A stretch of 24,851 nt of DNA from Bacillota bacterium (GTDB taxonomy: Bacteria > Bacillota > UBA994), in assembly GCA_018725535.1 (NCBI GenBank), contig QLUS01000010.1, positions 1 to 24,851 on the forward strand, given 5' to 3'. A program made the translations under genes and the position numbers. Of this stretch, positions 22,818-24,851 are shown in pieces; positions within the stretch are counted from its first letter, which is position 1, and each line of letters begins with the position of its first letter. A model generated the notes under the pieces. That model saw only the letters and a program-made list of their open reading frames with translations, ran no database searches and was not told the DNA's origin.

Positions 22818-23543
22818 TTACCCGCCTCTCCCGGCGGCCATGTCCGCTAGCCCAAAGTTAACCAGGGCTTGAGCTAAGACAGACGTAGGGTCGATAATCG
22901 GAAGCACCGAGGACGCGGCATGAGCCAGCAATGGGAGTTCCGTGCAAGCGGCCAGCACCGCCTCCGCACCGGATGAGAACAAACGCGAACACACCGCCTG
23001 GAAACGCCTGCAGTTGTTCTCATCCACAAACCCTGCCTTAACTCCGCGTGGTCCAAAAATGAGGTCATCAATGATCTCCTGTTCTGCTGGAGAGGGGACC
23101 ATTGCCTTAAGTCCGTGCAATGTCAAAGCTTTGTTGTAGAGCCCGGTAGCGAGCGTAGCCCGAGTCGCGGTGATGGCTACCACAGCATCTGCATCGAGTT
23201 GGGTTCTCGCCGACCTTGCTGTCAGCTCAATCATGTCTAGTACCGGCACACCTGCTGCTGCCCGTCGAATGGCGTCAAGGTAGTAGTGCGCTGTGTTACA
23301 GGGGATGCCTATGCACTCCGCACCTCCCTTCACGAGTCTCGCAGTCCCCGCACACAAAGCGTAGGAGGGATCCTCCCCACCGTAAAGGATGGCGGCGGTG
23401 CGATCGGGAATATGAGGGTCAGACCAGATCAGTACCTGCAGATGGTCTTGATCTCTGGTTGCGGGGGTGAATTGAAGTACCTTCTGGTAGAGATCAAGGG
23501 TGGCTTGCGGCCCCATGCCGCCCAAAATGCCGATAACACGCAT
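22818..23543 (-). CDS. Aspartate/glutamate racemase family protein
   Basis: A 241-aa member of the cofactor-independent two-cysteine racemases. It has the N-terminal GILGGMGPQATLDLYQKV, and the cysteines lie in GIPCNTAHYY (C82) and LAACTELPLL (C200). ATRATLATGLY is the middle motif. Both catalytic cysteines are present, so it is probably active, on aspartate or another amino acid; the substrate is not readable. It could supply D-amino acids for peptidoglycan. The ATG is 1 bp past the divIVA stop with no strong ribosome binding site, suggesting coupled translation. It occupies the place where ileS is found in B. subtilis. Confidence 0.88.
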   Translation of the reverse strand: MRVIGILGGMGPQATLDLYQKVLQFTPATRDQDHLQVLIWSDPHIPDRTAAILYGGEDPSYALCAGTARLVKGGAECIGIPCNTAHYYLDAIRRAAAGVPVLDMIELTARSARTQLDADAVVAITATRATLATGLYNKALTLHGLKAMVPSPAEQEIIDDLIFGPRGVKAGFVDENNCRRFQAVCSRLFSSGAEAVLAACTELPLLAHAASSVLPIIDPTSVLAQALVNFGLADMAAGRGG

Positions 23544-23544
23544 T

Positions 23545-24006
23545 TTACTGGTTTAACCTGTCCCAATCGCTGGCGCTAACCATCTCTAGTTGAGCTTGCA
23601 GTAACGCGCGCAGGCGACCACGGAAGATCTCGGCTTGCTTTTGTACTTCTTGGTACTCGCTTGCCATTTTACGCGATTTGGCAATCGCCTCTTCCACAAT
23701 CTTTTCCGCCCGCATCTCGGCCTCTTTAACTAGCAGTTGAGCTTCCCTGCGCGCCGAGTTCTTCACTTCTTCGGCCGTCTCCTGTGCTACTACTAAAGCC
23801 CCGTGCAGGGTCTGTTCTAATTTGTAGTAGTGTGCTAGTTTGTCTTCTAGTTTGGCTACTTGCTCACGACTCGTGGATAGCTCACGCAGGCTACCTTCGT
23901 AGTCACGGGTAACTTGATCAAGAAAGTCATCAACTTCCTCCGTGTGGTATCCCCTCATAGTGCGCTTAAACTCTTTCTTGTTGATCTCTTGCGGTGTTAA
24001 CGCCAT
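23545..24006 (-). CDS. divIVA: DivIVA domain-containing cell division protein
   Basis: DivIVA is a coiled-coil protein that gathers at negatively curved membrane at poles and septa. The 153-aa protein begins with the family signature LTPQEINKKEFKRTMRGY and HTEEVDDFLDQVTRDYEGSL. It continues as a long charged coiled coil with heptad-like spacing to about residue 140. It follows yggT by 13 bp; ylmH, found between them in B. subtilis, is absent. The GGGAGG-containing gap upstream provides the ribosome binding site. Confidence 0.95.
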   Translation of the reverse strand: MALTPQEINKKEFKRTMRGYHTEEVDDFLDQVTRDYEGSLRELSTSREQVAKLEDKLAHYYKLEQTLHGALVVAQETAEEVKNSARREAQLLVKEAEMRAEKIVEEAIAKSRKMASEYQEVQKQAEIFRGRLRALLQAQLEMVSASDWDRLNQ

Positions 24007-24019
24007 AATTGACCCTCCC

Positions 24020-24271
24020 TTATAGATACCCCAATAATTGCCTTAAGATGCTGGCCAGCAACAGAACGACAATCGGTGAGACATCAAGACGAACGTTGCC
24101 TAGGCGCACTAGGCCAAAAGCTCTGCGCACGGGTGCGAGTAAGGGCTCAGTGAGCACATAGATGTAGCTTAACGGGGGGCGGTTGGTGTCTATGGGCATA
24201 AAAGAAGCAAACATTCTAAACAGCATCAGCCAGTAGAAAACCTCGTACACTATTGAAAACACTTGCTGCAT
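24020..24271 (-). CDS. YggT family membrane protein (YlmG)
   Basis: An 83-aa protein with two membrane helices. One is at the N-terminus (FSIVYEVFYWLMLFRMFASF) and one near the end (SPIVVLLLASILRQLLGYL). Between them is the family-like YVLTEPLLAPVRRAFG. YggT/YlmG proteins sit beside sepF in most Firmicutes and are linked to cell division or membrane processes, with an undefined mechanism. GGGGG lies 6 nt before the ATG. Its start is 1 bp past the sepF stop. Confidence 0.92.
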   Translation of the reverse strand: MQQVFSIVYEVFYWLMLFRMFASFMPIDTNRPPLSYIYVLTEPLLAPVRRAFGLVRLGNVRLDVSPIVVLLLASILRQLLGYL

Positions 24272-24272
24272 G

Positions 24273-24731
24273 TTAGTCCCCCTTCTTCATGACGACGCGC
24301 TTGCCAGGGATAGGTACCTCCTCTTCATACACCTCACCCGTCACATTGTCAATCTGCACAGTGGCGGGAGCAGAGAGGAAAATCCACTCGCTCACCTTCT
24401 GTATTCTGCCGCCTGAGCCGTATGTTGCCCCGGACATAAAGTCAAGCACACGTTGGCGGCACTTTTGCTCACAAACGTCAAGATTCAGGATGATTGGCCG
24501 CTTAGCCTTAATGTGTTCTACGACACTCGGCACGTCATCAAAGCTGCGCGGTTGGATCACTACTACGCGCAGTTGCTGACGCTTATTGAGGTCGACAACT
24601 TGCTGCGGACGCCGATTAGGCACCACCGCCTGGTCGTACGGGTCAGCCTGTTCCTCGCGTAGCTCCTCATCCTCGTCAGTGTCAAAACCGAAGAGGTCCA
24701 AGGTTCTTTTCCATAGATTTTTATTTGCCAT
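24273..24731 (-). CDS. sepF: Cell division protein SepF
   Basis: SepF forms rings that bundle FtsZ filaments and anchor them to the membrane. The 152-aa protein has an N-terminal amphipathic helix (NLWKRTLDLFGF), an acidic linker, and the SepF core. In the core are VVVIQPRSFDDVPSVVEHIK, PIILNLDVCEQKCRQRVLDF, GATYGSGGRIQKVSEWIFLS and APATVQI. I chose the ATG at 24729-24731: GGGGG lies 8 nt upstream. A second ATG five codons earlier has none. It overlaps the yggS end by 11 bp. Confidence 0.95.
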   Translation of the reverse strand: MANKNLWKRTLDLFGFDTDEDEELREEQADPYDQAVVPNRRPQQVVDLNKRQQLRVVVIQPRSFDDVPSVVEHIKAKRPIILNLDVCEQKCRQRVLDFMSGATYGSGGRIQKVSEWIFLSAPATVQIDNVTGEVYEEEVPIPGKRVVMKKGD

Positions 24732-24851
24732 CTTGCTTTCCCCCATTATCCAGCAGATTCGAAAAAATGGCGCTGCCTATCCTTAACATGGTGGCACCCT
24801 CATCTAGAGCGAGTTCGTAATCCGAGCTCATACCCATCGACAGGTGAGTCA
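24721..24851 (-). CDS. YggS family pyridoxal phosphate homeostasis protein, 3' end only
   Basis: The last 42 codons of a gene running off the right edge. The visible THLSMGMSSDYELALDEG and ATMLRIGSAIF form the typical C-terminal PLP-phosphate-binding region of the YggS/YlmE family. It ends in a tail that overlaps the sepF start by 11 bp. B. subtilis ylmE is likewise directly upstream of sepF. Confidence 0.88.
   Translation of the reverse strand, partial: THLSMGMSSDYELALDEGATMLRIGSAIFSNLLDNGGKQDGK

Overview
This window reads as a conserved housekeeping region of an endospore-forming, Gram-positive-type bacterium (Bacillota, Clostridia-like). The sporulation evidence is a small acid-soluble spore protein (SASP) gene, a 26-codon spoVM, the end of a ylbJ-type gene, and a good sigma-G-type promoter. 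The Bacillota evidence is the prpC-pknB(PASTA)-rsgA-rpe-spoVM-rpmB order, RemA, SepF/YggT/DivIVA and RqcH. Base composition is moderately GC-rich. GTG and TTG starts are unusually common, each usually backed by a strong AGGAGG-like ribosome binding site. No mobile element, CRISPR array, tRNA or rRNA gene was seen, and no gene-free stretch exceeds 300 bases.

Layout, left to right. (1) 1-1910: the 3' end of ylbJ (+) converges on coaD and rsmD (-), followed by a monocistronic SASP gene with its own terminator, leader hairpin and sigma-G-type promoter. (2) 2061-4403: a FakA-like DAK-domain gene and an Asp23 gene (-), divergent from rpmB (+). (3) 4476-16730: a long minus-strand block whose transcription starts at yicC: yicC-remA-rpoZ-priA-def-fmt-zinc protease-rsmB-rlmN-prpC-pknB-rsgA-rpe. 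Most junctions overlap or are only a few bases long. It ends at a hairpin whose loop contains the rpe stop codon. Behind that lie a promoter-like site, two tiny overlapping ORFs and spoVM. (4) 16801-18744: a wrecked yloB-type calcium P-type ATPase, divergent from an intact rqcH (+). (5) 20553-24851: a minus-strand cell-division and envelope cluster, yggS(partial)-sepF-yggT-divIVA-racemase-DUF5665-lspA-rluD-pyrR.

The order closely follows the Bacillus subtilis yloA-yloB-yloC-remA-gmk-rpoZ-coaBC-priA-...-spoVM-rpmB-yloU-yloV and ylmE-sepF-ylmG-ylmH-divIVA-ileS-lspA-ylyB-pyrR neighbourhoods, but several usual members are missing: gmk, coaBC, thiN, recG, ylmH and ileS.

I do not see a new defence or biosynthetic system. 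The most notable observations are signs of decay and trimming. The ATPase has lost the segment containing its phosphorylation site and carries two opposite single-base frameshifts. The adjacent YicC lacks about 36 residues of its conserved C-terminal domain. PriA appears to lack its winged-helix domain. RqcH has E97 where B. subtilis has the functional D97. A chain of two overlapping mini-ORFs with its own promoter-like site precedes spoVM.
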